DNA of 64,000 nucleotides from Diaphorobacter aerolatus (GCF_014489535.1 NZ_CP060783.1:3679501-3743500), one strand, 5' to 3'; shown: positions 9,107 to 20,171, counted from the stretch's first letter. Numbers and translations are program-made. The notes: generated from the sequence alone by a model not told the origin.

Positions 9107-9381
9107 ATAAATGTCACCTTGACCGAACGATATACATCTTAGTGCGGTATTGACCTCGGGCAGTTCCCGGGTTCCTTTGCCTGACAACTTGTTGCCCGCA
9201 AACCGGGGCCTGCGGGCAACGTCGAAAGCTTTCGAGGCACTTGATGTCGCGCGAACTTCGGTGAAATCGCGGGGAATCAGGCGCAAAGACAAGCATTGTG
9301 ACGCAAAGTGGGGGTTTCCCGCCCGCAATCAAGGCTTGTTCGCATACGCCGGTCGGAAATCCAACACCGGCGCGCGCCAGA

Positions 9382-10125
9382 TCAGGCTTTTCCTTGCGAA
9401 GCCACGGCGGCTGCGGCCCTGGCGGCCGCTTGCGCGTCGCCAAGGTAGTAGTGGCGGATCGGCTTGAGGTCGTCGTCCAACTCATATACCAGCGGAATTC
9501 CGTTGGGTATGTTCAGGCTGACGATCTCGTCGTCCGAAATATTGTCCAGGTACTTGACCAGTGCACGGATCGAGTTTCCGTGCGCGGCGATCACCACGCG
9601 CTTGCCCGAGCGGATGGACGGAGCAATCGTGTCGTTCCAGTACGGAAGCACGCGGGCCACGGTGTCCTTGAGGCACTCGGTGAGCGGGATTTGAGCCGGG
9701 TCGAGACCGGCGTAGCGAATGTCGCCGCGTTCGCTGCGCGGGTCGTTGGCTTCAAGCGCCGGTGGAGGCGTGTCGTAGCTGCGGCGCCAGATCAGCACCT
9801 GCTCGTCACCATATTGCTTGGCCATGTCGGCCTTGTTCAGACCCTGCAGCCCGCCGTAGTGGCGCTCGTTCAGGCGCCAGCTGTGCTCCACGGGCAGCCA
9901 GGTGCGATCCATCTCGTCGAGCGTGTGCCAGAGCGTGCGGGTGGCGCGCTTGAGGACGCTGGTATAGGCCAGATCGAATTCATAGCCTTCTGCCTTGAGC
10001 AGGCGACCGGCATTTTTTGCCTGTTCGACGCCGGTCGGTGTGAGATCGACGTCGGTCCAGCCGGTGAAGCGATTCTCAAGATTCCAAGTCGATTCACCAT
10101 GGCGAATCAGTACCAGTTTGTGCAT
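9382..10125 (-). CDS. gpmA: 2,3-bisphosphoglycerate-dependent phosphoglycerate mutase
   Basis: Glycolytic interconversion of 3- and 2-phosphoglycerate. Histidine-phosphatase signature [10 protein letters not shown] at residues 5-14 with the phospho-histidine, conserved ERHYG substrate loop, and the second catalytic His in [16 protein letters not shown]. 247 residues is the standard length. The 275-bp spacer to ctpA holds nothing else I can identify. Confidence 0.97.
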   Translation of the reverse strand: MHKLVLIRHGESTWNLENRFTGWTDVDLTPTGVEQAKNAGRLLKAEGYEFDLAYTSVLKRATRTLWHTLDEMDRTWLPVEHSWRLNERHYGGLQGLNKADMAKQYGDEQVLIWRRSYDTPPPALEANDPRSERGDIRYAGLDPAQIPLTECLKDTVARVLPYWNDTIAPSIRSGKRVVIAAHGNSIRALVKYLDNISDDEIVSLNIPNGIPLVYELDDDLKPIRHYYLGDAQAAARAAAAVASQGKA

Positions 10126-10198
10126 GGGTTACCCTCGAAAGAACAGGCCAAAACCCGACATTCTAGAATTACGGGGTTTGCCAATCCCAAGGACGTTC

Positions 10199-10606
10199 GT
10201 GAAATTCATCTTAGACAACTGGTATTTGATCCTCATAGCGCTGATTTCGGGTGCCATGCTGCTCGCTCCCATGATCAAGGGCGGGGGCGTGGGCGCGCTC
10301 TCGACGGCTCAGGCGATTCAACTGATCAACCGCGAGAAGGCAATGGTTATCGATGTGTGCGAACCTGAGGAATTCGCGACCGGTCATGTGAAGGGCGCGA
10401 GGAACGTGCCGCTCGGCCAGCTGGAGGAAAAGCTGCCACAGGTCGTCAAGAACAAGGCCCTGCCCGTGATTCTTGTATGTGCCAAGGGCGCGCGTGCGAG
10501 CCGCGCCGTCGGCATCGCCAAGAAGCTCGGCTACGACAACGCACAGTCACTCTCGGGCGGGCTCACCGCCTGGCGTGCCGCATCGCTGCCGGTCGAAAAG
10601 GCCTGA
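10199..10606 (+). CDS. membrane-anchored rhodanese-like protein
   Basis: A 135-residue protein with one N-terminal transmembrane segment (residues 7-25) and a single rhodanese domain containing VIDVCEPEEF and the active-site loop VCAKGARASR with the catalytic Cys. It probably acts in sulfane-sulfur handling at the membrane. I choose the GTG start at 10199 (VKFILDNWYL), preceded by AAGGA. Upstream of grxC and secB in the order usual for Burkholderiales. Confidence 0.88.
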   Translation: MKFILDNWYLILIALISGAMLLAPMIKGGGVGALSTAQAIQLINREKAMVIDVCEPEEFATGHVKGARNVPLGQLEEKLPQVVKNKALPVILVCAKGARASRAVGIAKKLGYDNAQSLSGGLTAWRAASLPVEKA

Positions 10607-10674
10607 AAAAACTGGTTTGAGGCGGGGGCCGCTGCTCTCGCGCCGCCAAAGATGAGAATGGAAAGGATGCCCTC

Positions 10675-10935
10675 ATGCAAGTCGTAAAGATGTACACCAC
10701 CGCCGTCTGCCCCTATTGCGTTCGCGCCAAGCAGATTCTCAAATCCAAGGGCGTGGAGCAGATCGAGGAAATCCGCGTGGACACGAATCCGGACGAGCGC
10801 ATGAAGATGATGGAAATCACCGGTCAGCGCACCGTTCCGCAGATCTTCATCGGTGACACCCATGTCGGCGGTCACGACGATCTGGTCGCGCTCGATGGCC
10901 GTGGCGGCTTGATGCCGCTGCTGCAGGGCGCCTGA
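10675..10935 (+). CDS. grxC: glutaredoxin 3
   Basis: 86-residue thioredoxin-fold protein with the dithiol active site CPYC (residues 12-15), the cis-Pro motif TVPQIF and the glutathione-binding GGHDDL. Reduces disulfides using glutathione. Ribosome-binding site AAGGA lies upstream of the ATG. Sits between the rhodanese gene and secB. Confidence 0.97.
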   Translation: MQVVKMYTTAVCPYCVRAKQILKSKGVEQIEEIRVDTNPDERMKMMEITGQRTVPQIFIGDTHVGGHDDLVALDGRGGLMPLLQGA

Positions 10936-11033
10936 AAATCGGGCGAAGTGCCCGCGCACTGCATAATGCTGCGTTGCGCCCGGAAAGTTGGTTTTCGGGC
11001 GAGCCCGTTTCAGACTGAAAGACCCAATCGACC

Positions 11034-11486
11034 ATGGCGACCGAAGACACCCCAGTGTTCCAGATTCAACGCGTTTATCTGAAGGACATGTCCCTGGAGC
11101 AACCCAACTCTCCGGCCATCTTGCTGGAGCAGGAACAGCCCAATGTGGACATCCAGCTTGGCGTCGAAGCCAACCCCGTGGCTGAAGGCGTTTTCGAAAT
11201 CGCCGTGACCGCGACCGTGCAGACCAAGATCAAGGACAAGACCGTGTTCCTGGTCGAAGCCAAGCAAGCCGGCATCTTCGAAATCCGCAACATCCCCGAA
11301 GACCAGATGGGTGCCATCGTCGGCATCGCCTGCCCGCAGATCGTGTATCCCTACCTGCGCGGCAACGTGGCAGACGTGATCACCCGCGCCGGTTTCCCGC
11401 CCGTGCACCTGGCTGAAATCAACTTCCAGGCGATGTACGAGCAGCAGCAGGCAGCAGCACAAGGCGGCAACGAGACGGCGCAGTAA
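11034..11486 (+). CDS. secB: protein-export chaperone SecB
   Basis: 150-residue tetrameric chaperone that keeps preproteins unfolded and hands them to SecA. Recognised from [14 protein letters not shown], the acidic SecA-binding surface and [20 protein letters not shown] near the C-terminus. A clear terminator follows. Confidence 0.97.
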   Translation: MATEDTPVFQIQRVYLKDMSLEQPNSPAILLEQEQPNVDIQLGVEANPVAEGVFEIAVTATVQTKIKDKTVFLVEAKQAGIFEIRNIPEDQMGAIVGIACPQIVYPYLRGNVADVITRAGFPPVHLAEINFQAMYEQQQAAAQGGNETAQ

Positions 11487-11511
11487 CTCCCGGCCTCCGC
11501 GCTCGCAACGC

Positions 11512-11553
11512 AATCCCCGCGAATGGCCAGGCCACCGCGGGGATTGGTTTTTT
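11512..11553 (+). terminator. rho-independent terminator after secB
   Basis: 10-bp perfect stem (11512-11521 with 11536-11545), 14-nt loop, then GG and six T residues. It ends the grxC-secB transcript before gpsA. Confidence 0.9.
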
Positions 11554-11607
11554 CGGCGAGCAGATTCTTCATCGTTTTCACGCGAAACTCTTGTTATTCT
11601 TGGCGGC

Positions 11608-12636
11608 ATGAAGATTTTCGTCATCGGTGCCGGAGCCTGGGGCACGGCCATTGCCATGAGTGCCGCGGGCAACAGGGCAGGCGCTCATTCCGTCACACTC
11701 TGGGCGCGGGACGCGGCGCAGGCGCAGCACATGCAGCAGGCACGCGCCAACGCACGCTACTTGCGCGGGGCCGTGTTTCCCGATTCGCTTGAGGTGGTGA
11801 GCGGCCACATCGCGCAGCACGTCGCCGACGCCGAGTTGATCGTGCTGGGAACGCCGATGGCGGCGCTGCGCGAATGGCTGGTGCAACTGGCCGACGTGCA
11901 GGCGCCGGTCGTCTGGCTATGCAAGGGCTTCGAGGCCGTCCCCGCCAATGCTCCTGCGGGCGCGGTGGGACTGATGGCGCATGAGGTGTGCAGGCAGGTG
12001 GCACCGCAACTGCGCAACGGCGTTCTCAGTGGCCCGAGCTTTGCCGACGAGGTCGCGCGCCAGCAACCCACGGCACTGGTTGCGGCGAGCGCGCATGCCG
12101 AAGTCGCCGAGCTTTTGGTGGCCGCGTTTCACAGCGACACGCTGCGCGTCTATGCCAACAGCGACATCGTCGGCGTCGAGGTAGGCGGAGCGGTCAAGAA
12201 CGTTCTCGCCATTGCCACCGGCCTGTGCGATGGCCTGCAACTGGGCCTGAACGCGCGCGCGGCGCTGATCACGCGCGGCCTAGCCGAGATGACGCGCCTT
12301 GGCATGGCGCTTGGCGCGAAGCCGCAAACCTTCATGGGGCTGTCGGGGCTTGGCGATCTGGTGCTGACGGCCACCGGTGATTTGTCGCGCAATCGCAAGG
12401 TCGGCCTGCTGCTTGCGAAGGGCATGACGCTGGAGCAGGCCGTGCAGTCGCTCGGCCATGTGGCCGAAGGCGTCTACAGCGCACGCACGGTACTGGCGCG
12501 CGCGCAATTGCTGGATGTGGAAATGCCGATCACCGAAACCGTGGTCGACCTGCTCGATGGGCGCATTGCAGCGAGCGACGCCGTGCGCGCGCTGATGACG
12601 CGCGAGCCGCGCGAGGAAGAGGGCGCGGCGGGCTGA
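11608..12636 (+). CDS. gpsA: NAD(P)-dependent glycerol-3-phosphate dehydrogenase
   Basis: Makes sn-glycerol 3-phosphate from dihydroxyacetone phosphate for phospholipid synthesis. Rossmann motif GAGAWGTA at residues 7-14, the GPSFADEVA motif, the catalytic Lys in [13 protein letters not shown], and LSGLGDL. 342 residues, slightly longer than E. coli GpsA because of a charged C-terminal tail. Confidence 0.96.
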   Translation: MKIFVIGAGAWGTAIAMSAAGNRAGAHSVTLWARDAAQAQHMQQARANARYLRGAVFPDSLEVVSGHIAQHVADAELIVLGTPMAALREWLVQLADVQAPVVWLCKGFEAVPANAPAGAVGLMAHEVCRQVAPQLRNGVLSGPSFADEVARQQPTALVAASAHAEVAELLVAAFHSDTLRVYANSDIVGVEVGGAVKNVLAIATGLCDGLQLGLNARAALITRGLAEMTRLGMALGAKPQTFMGLSGLGDLVLTATGDLSRNRKVGLLLAKGMTLEQAVQSLGHVAEGVYSARTVLARAQLLDVEMPITETVVDLLDGRIAASDAVRALMTREPREEEGAAG

Positions 12637-12646
12637 GTCGGCGCGG

Positions 12647-13894
12647 TCAGAGCCCCAGTTCCAGCGCCAGCAACTCGTCCACCGTCTGGCGGCGGCGAAT
12701 CAACCGCGCCTTGCCCGCGTCCACCAGCACCTCGGCGGCCAGAGGGCGCGTGTTGTAGTTGCTCGACATCGAGGCACCATAGGCACCCGTGTCGTGGATC
12801 ACGAGCAGATCACCCACGTCGGCACCGGCCAGCTCGCGCGGCTGCACCACGCCGCCATCGCCCTGCGTGAACACGTCGCCCGATTCGCACAGCGGGCCCG
12901 CCACCACACTGGGCGCAGAGGGCAACTGCGTGCCGTCGCGGCGCAGCACCTGCATGGCATGAAAGCTGCCGTACATCGCGGGCCGCATGAGTTCGTTGAA
13001 GCCGGTGTCCACCAGCACGAAGTGGTTGTGGCCCGCGTTCTTGGTCGCGCGCACGGTGCCGAGCAACACGCCGGATTCGGCCACGAGAAAACGGCCCGGC
13101 TCGATCTCGAGCCCGAGCACATGACCGACGATGGCTTCGGCCTGCTTGCGTGCCGCATCCCACAGACCGTGGTAGTGCGCGGTGTCGATGCTCGCGTCGC
13201 CCGTGCGATAGGGAATCGACAGACCACCACCGGCCGAGATCGCCCGCAGATCGTGCCCGGCATCTCTGGTGATCTGCACCAGCTTGACCATGGCGCCGCA
13301 GACCTCCTGCAGATGCCCGTAGTCCACGCCCGAGCCGATGTGCATATGCAGACCCGCAAGCACCAGACCGCCCGCGCGAATTGCATCCAGCGCCGCGTTC
13401 AGGTCGGTGTGCCAGATGCCGTGCTTGCTGTGTTCGCCACCGGTATTGGTCTTGTTGCTGTGACCATGCCCGAAGCCCGGATTGATGCGCAGCCACACGT
13501 GGTGGCCCGGTGACGCCCCGGCCAGTTGATACAGCATGTCGATGGAACCCGCGTTGACCGGCACCTGGTGCTCGACCACGGTGGCAAGGGTGGCCTCGTC
13601 CATCACGTCGGCGGTGAAGACGATGTCGCTGGGCTCGCCGAAGCCGGGCTTGAATCCGGCGGCAATCGCCCGCAGGATTTCGCCGCGCGAGACCGAATCC
13701 ACCTTCACGCCCTGACCCCGCATCAGCCCGAGGATGTGGATGTTGGAGCAGGCCTTCTGCGCAAAGCGGATGGTGTCGAAGCTCTTCAACTGCGCGATGC
13801 GCGCGCGAATGGTCTCGGCGTCGTACACCCACAGCGGGGTGCCGAATTCATCGGCCAGTTGCCACAGCAGAGAGGGGGAAAACGGGTTGCTCAT
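12647..13894 (-). CDS. lysA: diaminopimelate decarboxylase
   Basis: Final step of lysine synthesis, meso-diaminopimelate to lysine, PLP-dependent. The N-terminal RFAQKACSNIHILG contains the Schiff-base Lys. A TIM barrel follows with HMHIGSG and the PLP phosphate loop SAGGGLSIPY; GPLCESGDVF carries the catalytic Cys, and the C-terminal part has HDTGAYGASMSSNYN. 415 residues. It is divergent from a LysR-type regulator, the classical lysA/lysR arrangement, and converges with gpsA (10-bp spacer). Confidence 0.96.
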   Translation of the reverse strand: MSNPFSPSLLWQLADEFGTPLWVYDAETIRARIAQLKSFDTIRFAQKACSNIHILGLMRGQGVKVDSVSRGEILRAIAAGFKPGFGEPSDIVFTADVMDEATLATVVEHQVPVNAGSIDMLYQLAGASPGHHVWLRINPGFGHGHSNKTNTGGEHSKHGIWHTDLNAALDAIRAGGLVLAGLHMHIGSGVDYGHLQEVCGAMVKLVQITRDAGHDLRAISAGGGLSIPYRTGDASIDTAHYHGLWDAARKQAEAIVGHVLGLEIEPGRFLVAESGVLLGTVRATKNAGHNHFVLVDTGFNELMRPAMYGSFHAMQVLRRDGTQLPSAPSVVAGPLCESGDVFTQGDGGVVQPRELAGADVGDLLVIHDTGAYGASMSSNYNTRPLAAEVLVDAGKARLIRRRQTVDELLALELGL

Positions 13895-14009
13895 GGTGCG
13901 CGACTCAATAGGTGAATGGATGAATGCGTTCGATGATCGTCCATCAAGGATATTTAGTCGAATACTTTGATTTCAAGAATTCATTCATTTCTGATATGGT
14001 TTGTCCACC
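13895..14009. promoter_or_regulatory. lysA-lysR intergenic control region
   Basis: AT-rich 115-bp spacer between divergent genes. It contains imperfect inverted copies of ATGAATG-type sequence (about 13912-13925 and 13979-13991) that could be LysR operator half-sites. Assignment is by position and pattern only. Confidence 0.4.
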
Positions 14010-14954
14010 ATGGCAAAACCACCCGTCAGCACTGCCCACGCCCCATTGACCGATGCTGAGCCGCGCATCGGTCATCGCCACATCGAGGTCTTTCGCGCGG
14101 TCATGCTCGCGGGCGGTGTGACCGGTGCCGCGCGCCTGCTCTACACGTCGCAGCCCACCATCAGTCGCGAACTTGCGCGACTCGAATCCCTGCTGGGCTA
14201 TGCGTTGTTCGACCGCGTGCAGGGCCGCCTGCGCGCCACCGCCAAGGCGCTGTCGTTGTGGGACGAGGTGCAGCGAAGCTGGCAGGGGCTGGATCATGTG
14301 ATCGAGCACGCGCTGGCGCTTGCGCAACCGAATCATTCGCTGATCAGCGTGCTCAGCATGCCCGCGCTCAGCCACGCGCTGCTGCCCGGCGCTCTGGCAC
14401 GCCTGCATGCCGCGCACGGACCGCTCGCACTCAGCGTGGCAACGCAGGACGGCCCCTTGCTGCTCGAATGGATGTCGGCCCAGCGGTTTGATATCGGACT
14501 GACCGAACAGGCCGACGCGCCCCCGGGCACGCGCGCCATCGCGCTACCCGCGCTGGACGAGGTGGCCGTGCTGCCTGCGGCACATCCGCTCGCGCGCAAG
14601 CGGCGTTTGAAAGCATCGGACTTTGCGGGACTGTCCTTCATCAGCCTCGCGCGCGAGGACCAGTACCGTCAGCGCATCGATGCCGAGTTCGCGCGCGCGG
14701 GAGTCGAGCGGCAGCTTTTGCTGGAGGCCCACAGCGCCATCGCCATCTGCGCGATGGTGCAGCACGGCCTTGGCGTTGCCATCGTGAATCCGCTCACCGC
14801 GCGTGCATGCGAGGGCGAGCATCTCGTGGTGCGGCCACTCGCGTTTGCGATTGCGTTTCAGGTGCAGGCGCTGTTGCCGCTTCACCGCCCGGCGGTGGCT
14901 GGCGTGGACTGGTTGCTCGACGCGCTGGCGCAGGAAGTCGCGGCATCGGGTTGA
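14010..14954 (+). CDS. lysR: LysR-family regulator, probably activator of lysA
   Basis: 314-residue LysR-type transcription factor. Winged helix-turn-helix at about residues 25-85 (IEVFRAVMLAGGVTGAARLL, QPTISRELARLE), then a two-lobed effector-binding domain. Divergent from lysA, as in E. coli where LysR activates lysA and responds to diaminopimelate and lysine. I choose the ATG at 14010 over the in-frame TTG at 14001; no strong ribosome-binding site is visible for either. Confidence 0.88.
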   Translation: MAKPPVSTAHAPLTDAEPRIGHRHIEVFRAVMLAGGVTGAARLLYTSQPTISRELARLESLLGYALFDRVQGRLRATAKALSLWDEVQRSWQGLDHVIEHALALAQPNHSLISVLSMPALSHALLPGALARLHAAHGPLALSVATQDGPLLLEWMSAQRFDIGLTEQADAPPGTRAIALPALDEVAVLPAAHPLARKRRLKASDFAGLSFISLAREDQYRQRIDAEFARAGVERQLLLEAHSAIAICAMVQHGLGVAIVNPLTARACEGEHLVVRPLAFAIAFQVQALLPLHRPAVAGVDWLLDALAQEVAASG

Positions 14955-15001
14955 GCGGCTGGCGTCCAGGGCCTGTACACGCATCTCAAAGATCCCGAAA
15001 T

Positions 15002-15853
15002 TCAAAACTCGAGGTTGTCGATCAAGCGCGTGTTGCCAAGTCGCGCCGCGCCGAGCGCCACCAGTGGCGTGTCGGCCGCCACGTATGCGTCGGCGGGCGC
15101 GAGCAGATCGCTGCGATTGCGCACGGTGAGGTAGTCCGGCGCCCAGCCCTTGGCGCGCAGGTCCTGCATCGCCTGCGCTTCCAGCGCGGCCAGCGGCGTG
15201 TCGCCACGGCGCGCCGCCTCGGCCAGCGCCTTCAGGGCTTGCGACAGGCCCATCGCCTGTTCGCGCTCCGTCGCGCTCAGATAACCGTTGCGCGAACTCA
15301 GCGCGAGTCCGTCCGCCGCGCGTGTCGTGCTGCCCGCGATGATTTCGATGGGCATGGCGAACTGTTGCACCATGCGGCGGATCACCATGAGCTGCTGGTA
15401 GTCCTTCATGCCGAACACCGCAGCGCCACCGCCGGTGGTGGCGAACACGCTGGAGAACAGTTTCATCACGACGGTGCACACCCCCGTGAAAAAGCCGGGG
15501 CGGAACTCGCCCTCCAGCATGTCGGCGAGCAGGGGGTCGGGCAGGATCTTGAACACCTGCGGCTCGGGGTACAGATCCTTCTCGCGCGGCGCAAACAATA
15601 CGTCGCATCCGGCCCATTCGAGCTTGGCGCAGTCTGCATCCCAGGTGCGCGGATAGCTGTCGAAGTCTTCGTGCGGCAAGAACTGCAGCCGGTTCACGAA
15701 GATGCTCGCCACGGTCACGTCGCCGTGCTGTCCGGCAAGGCGCATCAGCGACAGATGTCCGTCATGCAGATTGCCCATCGTCGGCACAAATGCAGGCTTG
15801 CCGCGCTGGGCGAGCGCGGCGCGGAGTTCGGGGATCGAGTGGGTGATTTGCAT
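15002..15853 (-). CDS. panC: pantothenate synthetase
   Basis: ATP-dependent condensation of pantoate with beta-alanine, the last step of pantothenate synthesis. Signature [15 protein letters not shown] with the HxGH nucleotide motif, FVNRLQF, and the KMSKS-like SSRNGYLS. 283 residues from the ATG at 15853, matching the family length; an upstream extension to 15964 shows no similarity. Second gene of a panB-panC pair, 126 bp after panB. Confidence 0.95.
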   Translation of the reverse strand: MQITHSIPELRAALAQRGKPAFVPTMGNLHDGHLSLMRLAGQHGDVTVASIFVNRLQFLPHEDFDSYPRTWDADCAKLEWAGCDVLFAPREKDLYPEPQVFKILPDPLLADMLEGEFRPGFFTGVCTVVMKLFSSVFATTGGGAAVFGMKDYQQLMVIRRMVQQFAMPIEIIAGSTTRAADGLALSSRNGYLSATEREQAMGLSQALKALAEAARRGDTPLAALEAQAMQDLRAKGWAPDYLTVRNRSDLLAPADAYVAADTPLVALGAARLGNTRLIDNLEF

Positions 15854-15979
15854 GGCGGTGGAGGGTTGAACAGCGGTTCGACGGCCGGAGTCTACTGAAT
15901 TGACGGGGCATGCGGGTGCAGTTTCTGCGAACGAGGGGCCGTTTGCACTCACCGGCCGCATCACGGCCGTAGGGATCGC

Positions 15980-16876
15980 TTACCACGCATGGGCTTGATC
16001 ATCGGGGAACACCCCGGATTTCACCGCCCGGACATAGGCCTCGAACGCGCCGCGAACCGAGCCCGCATCCTCCATGAAATTGCGCACGAATCTGGCGTTC
16101 TTGCCGAGGTTCACACCGAGCATGTCGTGCATGACGAGCACCTGTCCCGCCGTGCCACTGCCCGCGCCGATGCCGATGGTGTGGCAGGTGGCAAGCGCCT
16201 GCGTGAGTTCGCGCGCCAGTTGTGCGGGCACCATCTCGAGCACCAGCATCGATGCGCCCGCATCCTGCAACTCGGCAGCCTGGCGGCGCAGCGTGGCAGC
16301 GGCTACGTCGTCGCGACCCTGCACGCGGTAGCCGCCGAGCGCATGCACGGTTTGCGGCGTGAGGCCGAGATGGGCGCACACCGGCACGCCGCGCTCGACG
16401 AGGAATTGCACCGTGGCTGCGGTCCAGCCGCCGCCTTCGAGTTTGACCATGTGCGCACCGGCCTGCATCAGGCGGCTGGCGCTGCGCAGGGCCTGCTCCC
16501 GGTTTTCGGCATAGCTGCCATAGGGCAGATCGCTGATCAGCCAGGCCGTGCCCTGCGCGCGATGCAGTCCGCGCGCCACGCATTCGGTGTGATAGGCCAT
16601 GGCGTCGAGCGACACGCCCACCGTGCTGTGCAAGCCCTGGCAGACCATGCCGAGCGAGTCGCCGACCAGAATGCATTCGACCCCGGCGGCATCGGCCACC
16701 GCCGCGTATGTGGCGTCGTAGGCGGTGAGCATGGTGATCTTCTCGCCCGCTTCGCGCATCTGCGCGAGACGCGGCAGGCTGATCGGTTTGCGCTGCGGCA
16801 TCGGGGATGCAGGCGGAATCGTTCCGTAAGGGGTGCCGCCAGCATTCGCGGGGTTGGAAGGTGTTGCTGCGTTCAT
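15980..16876 (-). CDS. panB: 3-methyl-2-oxobutanoate hydroxymethyltransferase
   Basis: Ketopantoate hydroxymethyltransferase, first committed step of pantothenate synthesis. TIM-barrel motifs [28 protein letters not shown] (metal-binding Asp), HTEC, VKLEGG, the catalytic Glu in LEMVPAQLA, and [20 protein letters not shown]. The start at 16876 has a strong AGGAGG site 7 nt upstream and gives 298 residues. Divergent from the pabB-pabC gene across 95 bp. Confidence 0.95.
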   Translation of the reverse strand: MNAATPSNPANAGGTPYGTIPPASPMPQRKPISLPRLAQMREAGEKITMLTAYDATYAAVADAAGVECILVGDSLGMVCQGLHSTVGVSLDAMAYHTECVARGLHRAQGTAWLISDLPYGSYAENREQALRSASRLMQAGAHMVKLEGGGWTAATVQFLVERGVPVCAHLGLTPQTVHALGGYRVQGRDDVAAATLRRQAAELQDAGASMLVLEMVPAQLARELTQALATCHTIGIGAGSGTAGQVLVMHDMLGVNLGKNARFVRNFMEDAGSVRGAFEAYVRAVKSGVFPDDQAHAW

Positions 16877-16971
16877 GGAAGTAGCCTCCTTGCGTGGTCG
16901 AATTGGAGGCGAGTCTATAAGAGACCTCGCTACCGCGCCAATTGGAATGCTCATGGAATAATTTGCGCCCC

Positions 16972-18768
16972 ATGCCTGCCACAGAGATTGACTTCCCCGA
17001 TCCGCACGACGCGAGCGCGCCGCGCCTGCAAGTTCGTTTCGACGGCGAGCCGCTGCGTGTCTGGCAGGCCCATCGTCCCGATGAGGTGCACGCCGTGCTG
17101 CAGGCGGTCGAGGACGCGGCTCGGGCCGGGCGCTGGTGTGTCGGCGGACTCGCCTACGAGGCTGCGGTGGCGTTTGACCCGGCCTTTTGCACACACGCTC
17201 CCGAAGCAGGATTGCCGCTTGCCTGGTTTGCCGAATATGCGGCCCCGCTGGACGGCGCTTGCGCTGTGCGGCGCGGCACCGGCGATGCGGAGCCTGCGCA
17301 CATCCACTGGCATGCCGGTGCCCACGACGAGCAGGCGCGCGGCGCTTTCGAGCACGCGTTGGCACGCATTCATGCGGCGATTGCTGCCGGCGAGTGTTAT
17401 CAGATCAACTACACCGCGCCGCTGCATGGCCGCTTGTTCGGGTCGCGAGAGACCTTGTTCGAGGCCCTGAAATCCGCGCAACCCGATGGCTATGTGGCGA
17501 GCATGAGCTGGGATGGCGAGCAGATTCTGAGCCTCTCGCCCGAGCTGTTCTTCGATTGGGACGGCGATGCGCTGCTCACCCGCCCGATGAAGGGCACGGC
17601 CCCGCGCGGCGCATCCCCCGAGGAAGACAGTGCGCGCGCCGACCATCTGCGCACGTCGCCGAAGGAGCGCGCGGAAAACGTGATGATCGTCGATCTGCTG
17701 CGCAACGACGTCTCGCGCATCGCCATGCCGCACAGCGTGAAAGTGCCGCGCCTTTTTCACGTCCAGGCCCTGCCTACCGTGTGGCAGATGACCTCGGACG
17801 TGGTGGCGCGCACGCGTGAACACACGCGGTTGGTGGACGTGTTTGCGGCGCTGTTTCCGTGCGGCTCGGTCACCGGTGCGCCCAAGGTGCAGGCAATGCG
17901 CCTGATCGCAGAGCTTGAGGGCAGGGCGCGCGGCGTGTACTGCGGGGCTCTCGGGGTAGTACGGCCGGGACGCACGCAAGGCAGTCTGCGCGCCACCTTC
18001 AACGTGCCGATTCGCACGCTCGCGTTGCGCGGTGCACAGGTGCGCTGCGGCATCGGCAGCGGCATCACTTCGAGCGCCAATGCCGCCGACGAGTGGCAGG
18101 AGTGGCGGCACAAGCGCGCGTTCATCGAGCGCGCACTTGTGTCTCCGTTGCAGTTGCTAGAAACACTGGCGCTTCACGATGGGCAATTCAGGAATCTCGA
18201 CCGGCACCTTGCTCGCATGCGGGCGTCAGCCGCGCATTTTGAGATCGACTGGCCCGAGCGCCATATCGCGCAAACGTTGAACACCGTGCGCGGCGAGCAT
18301 GCCGAAGGCGAATGGCGGGTGCGGCTGCTGCTCGGCGAGGAGGATGGTGTCTTCAGTGCGCAGACCTTTGCTTTCGGCGCCACAACGCAGCCCGTGGCGC
18401 TCGCCCTCGCGCGCCGCGCATTCATGGCCGCGCACAGCGATTTCGTGCGCCACAAGACCACGCGCCGCAGCCACTATGCGGCGTTTGAACCTGCGGCAGG
18501 CAGCGGGCTTTTCGACGTGATCCTGTGGAATGAAGCCGGCGAGATCACCGAGTGCACGCGAGGCAACATCGCCATGCAACTCGACGAGGACGGAAGCTGG
18601 ATCACGCCGCCTCTCGCGTGTGGATTGCTGCCGGGCGTGGGGCGCGCCATCGCCCTGGAGTCGGGCCGCGTGCGTGAACAGGCGCTGCACGTGCGCGACA
18701 TCGGCAAGGTTCGCGCGTGGGCATTCGTCAACAGTCTGCGCGGCTGGCTGGACGCGCGGGTGAGTTGA
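16972..18768 (+). CDS. pabB: fused aminodeoxychorismate synthase component I / 4-amino-4-deoxychorismate lyase
   Basis: A 598-residue bifunctional protein for p-aminobenzoate (folate) synthesis. The N-terminal two thirds is a chorismate-binding PabB domain: [45 protein letters not shown], and [15 protein letters not shown]. After about residue 390 a PLP-dependent class IV aminotransferase-like PabC domain follows ([31 protein letters not shown] with the probable Schiff-base Lys, and [13 protein letters not shown]). The ATG at 16972 is preferred over the in-frame TTG at 16942. Confidence 0.93.
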   Translation: MPATEIDFPDPHDASAPRLQVRFDGEPLRVWQAHRPDEVHAVLQAVEDAARAGRWCVGGLAYEAAVAFDPAFCTHAPEAGLPLAWFAEYAAPLDGACAVRRGTGDAEPAHIHWHAGAHDEQARGAFEHALARIHAAIAAGECYQINYTAPLHGRLFGSRETLFEALKSAQPDGYVASMSWDGEQILSLSPELFFDWDGDALLTRPMKGTAPRGASPEEDSARADHLRTSPKERAENVMIVDLLRNDVSRIAMPHSVKVPRLFHVQALPTVWQMTSDVVARTREHTRLVDVFAALFPCGSVTGAPKVQAMRLIAELEGRARGVYCGALGVVRPGRTQGSLRATFNVPIRTLALRGAQVRCGIGSGITSSANAADEWQEWRHKRAFIERALVSPLQLLETLALHDGQFRNLDRHLARMRASAAHFEIDWPERHIAQTLNTVRGEHAEGEWRVRLLLGEEDGVFSAQTFAFGATTQPVALALARRAFMAAHSDFVRHKTTRRSHYAAFEPAAGSGLFDVILWNEAGEITECTRGNIAMQLDEDGSWITPPLACGLLPGVGRAIALESGRVREQALHVRDIGKVRAWAFVNSLRGWLDARVS

Positions 18769-18968
18769 ACAAGGACGCGAGAGACGTACATAACGCACGC
18801 GCGTCATAGCACTTCAAAATGTCGCTTTACCCAATCCGCCATGACAAACAGGGTTGCGGGGTGAATGACAGCAATTTGTCACAGATAGTCACTCAAATTG
18901 ACCTGTCCCGATTTCGGGCGGGCCGGTTGCATGACCGGCCGACGTCATTCAACCAACTTCTGAACAGC

Positions 18969-20027
18969 ATGAAAAAGACATTCCTTGCCATCGCCGCATT
19001 GCTCGCGACGGCGGGTGCATCGGCACAATCGACTTCCTCCGTGACGCTTTTTGGCGTGGCAGACGTTTCCATTGCCCATCTCAAGAGCGACACCAACAAG
19101 CTCACGGGCATGTCGAGCGGCGGTCTCTCCAGCAGCCGTCTCGGCTTTCGCGGCATCGAAGACCTGGGCGGCGGCCTCAAGGCCGGGTTCTGGTTCGAGG
19201 GCGGCATTCCCGTGGACAACGGCGGCAGCGGCTTCAAGTTTGATCGCCGCTCCACGGTCAGCCTGATGGGCGGCTTCGGCGAAGTGCGCCTTGGCCGCGA
19301 CAAGACGCCTGCCTACCTCAACATCGAGACCTTCGACCCGTTCGGCGACGTGGGCGTGGGTGCGGTCAGCGGCTCCAATCTGATCGGCGGCAGCAGCGTG
19401 GCCGTGGGCACGCCGGAGGGCAGCGGCCACAAGCGTGTGAGTAACAGCGTCAACTACATTCTTCCGAAGATGGGCGGATTCTTCGGTCAGGTGCAATACG
19501 GTTTTGGCGAGAAGCCGGACGGCATTGCCAATGATCGCCTCGCCAGTTCGGCTGCCCTGCGTCTGGGCTACGCCAACGGTCCGCTGAACGTGGCGGCGGC
19601 CTACGGCGTGACGCGCGGCGGCACCGATGCCAGGGGCGTTGACTACAAGGCCTGGAACCTTGGCGCGTCGTACAACTTCGGCATGGTCAAGCCCATGGCG
19701 CAATTCGCTACAGAGCGCGGCAATCATCTGCGCGTGGACATGTACCTGGTCGGTGCGACGGTGCCGCTCGGCGCGGGCGAACTGCGCGCTGCCTACTCGC
19801 AGATCAGCACCAAGCACGCGAGCGACGCCGACACGCAGCGCTTTGCCATCGGTTATGGCTACAACCTTTCCAAGCGCACGCAACTGTACGCGGCCATCGC
19901 CCACATCAAGAACGACGATAAGGCCAAGCGCGGCTTCGGCGTGTCGTCGTCGTCGCTGGTCAACCCGACCGTGGCCAATGGCGACAGCGCCACGGGTTAC
20001 GAATTTGGCGTGCGCCACAGTTTCTGA
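18969..20027 (+). CDS. outer-membrane porin (Omp32-like, Gram-negative porin family)
   Basis: 352-residue precursor with an Ala-rich signal peptide cleaved after ASAQ (residues 1-20). The mature N-terminus SSVTLFGVADVS and the motifs SRLGFRGIEDLGGGLKAGFWFE and RRSTVSLMGGFGEVRLGR are characteristic of beta-proteobacterial trimeric porins, and the chain ends in VRHSF with the terminal Phe assembly signal. Probably a general anion-selective channel. The 200-bp upstream spacer holds its promoter, which I cannot define precisely. Confidence 0.93.
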   Translation: MKKTFLAIAALLATAGASAQSTSSVTLFGVADVSIAHLKSDTNKLTGMSSGGLSSSRLGFRGIEDLGGGLKAGFWFEGGIPVDNGGSGFKFDRRSTVSLMGGFGEVRLGRDKTPAYLNIETFDPFGDVGVGAVSGSNLIGGSSVAVGTPEGSGHKRVSNSVNYILPKMGGFFGQVQYGFGEKPDGIANDRLASSAALRLGYANGPLNVAAAYGVTRGGTDARGVDYKAWNLGASYNFGMVKPMAQFATERGNHLRVDMYLVGATVPLGAGELRAAYSQISTKHASDADTQRFAIGYGYNLSKRTQLYAAIAHIKNDDKAKRGFGVSSSSLVNPTVANGDSATGYEFGVRHSF

Positions 20028-20133
20028 GGTGAGGGCAACCGTTCGCTGTTGCTTTAAAATGAGCCCAAGACCCTGCGTCTGATCCGTCCTGGTGGGGAGA
20101 GCGAGCAGGCGACAAGGTCTTGTATTCAAACGG

Positions 20134-20171
20134 AAAAGGCCGCTGTGCACGCTGTTTTCACGACAGCGGCC
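20134..20171. terminator. bidirectional terminator between porin and CHMI-like genes
   Basis: 9-bp perfect stem (20138-20146 with 20163-20171) and a 16-nt loop. Four A residues (T on the minus strand) flank the left side; a second copy of AGCGGCC followed by TTT flanks the right side, so it could serve both convergent genes. Confidence 0.55.
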
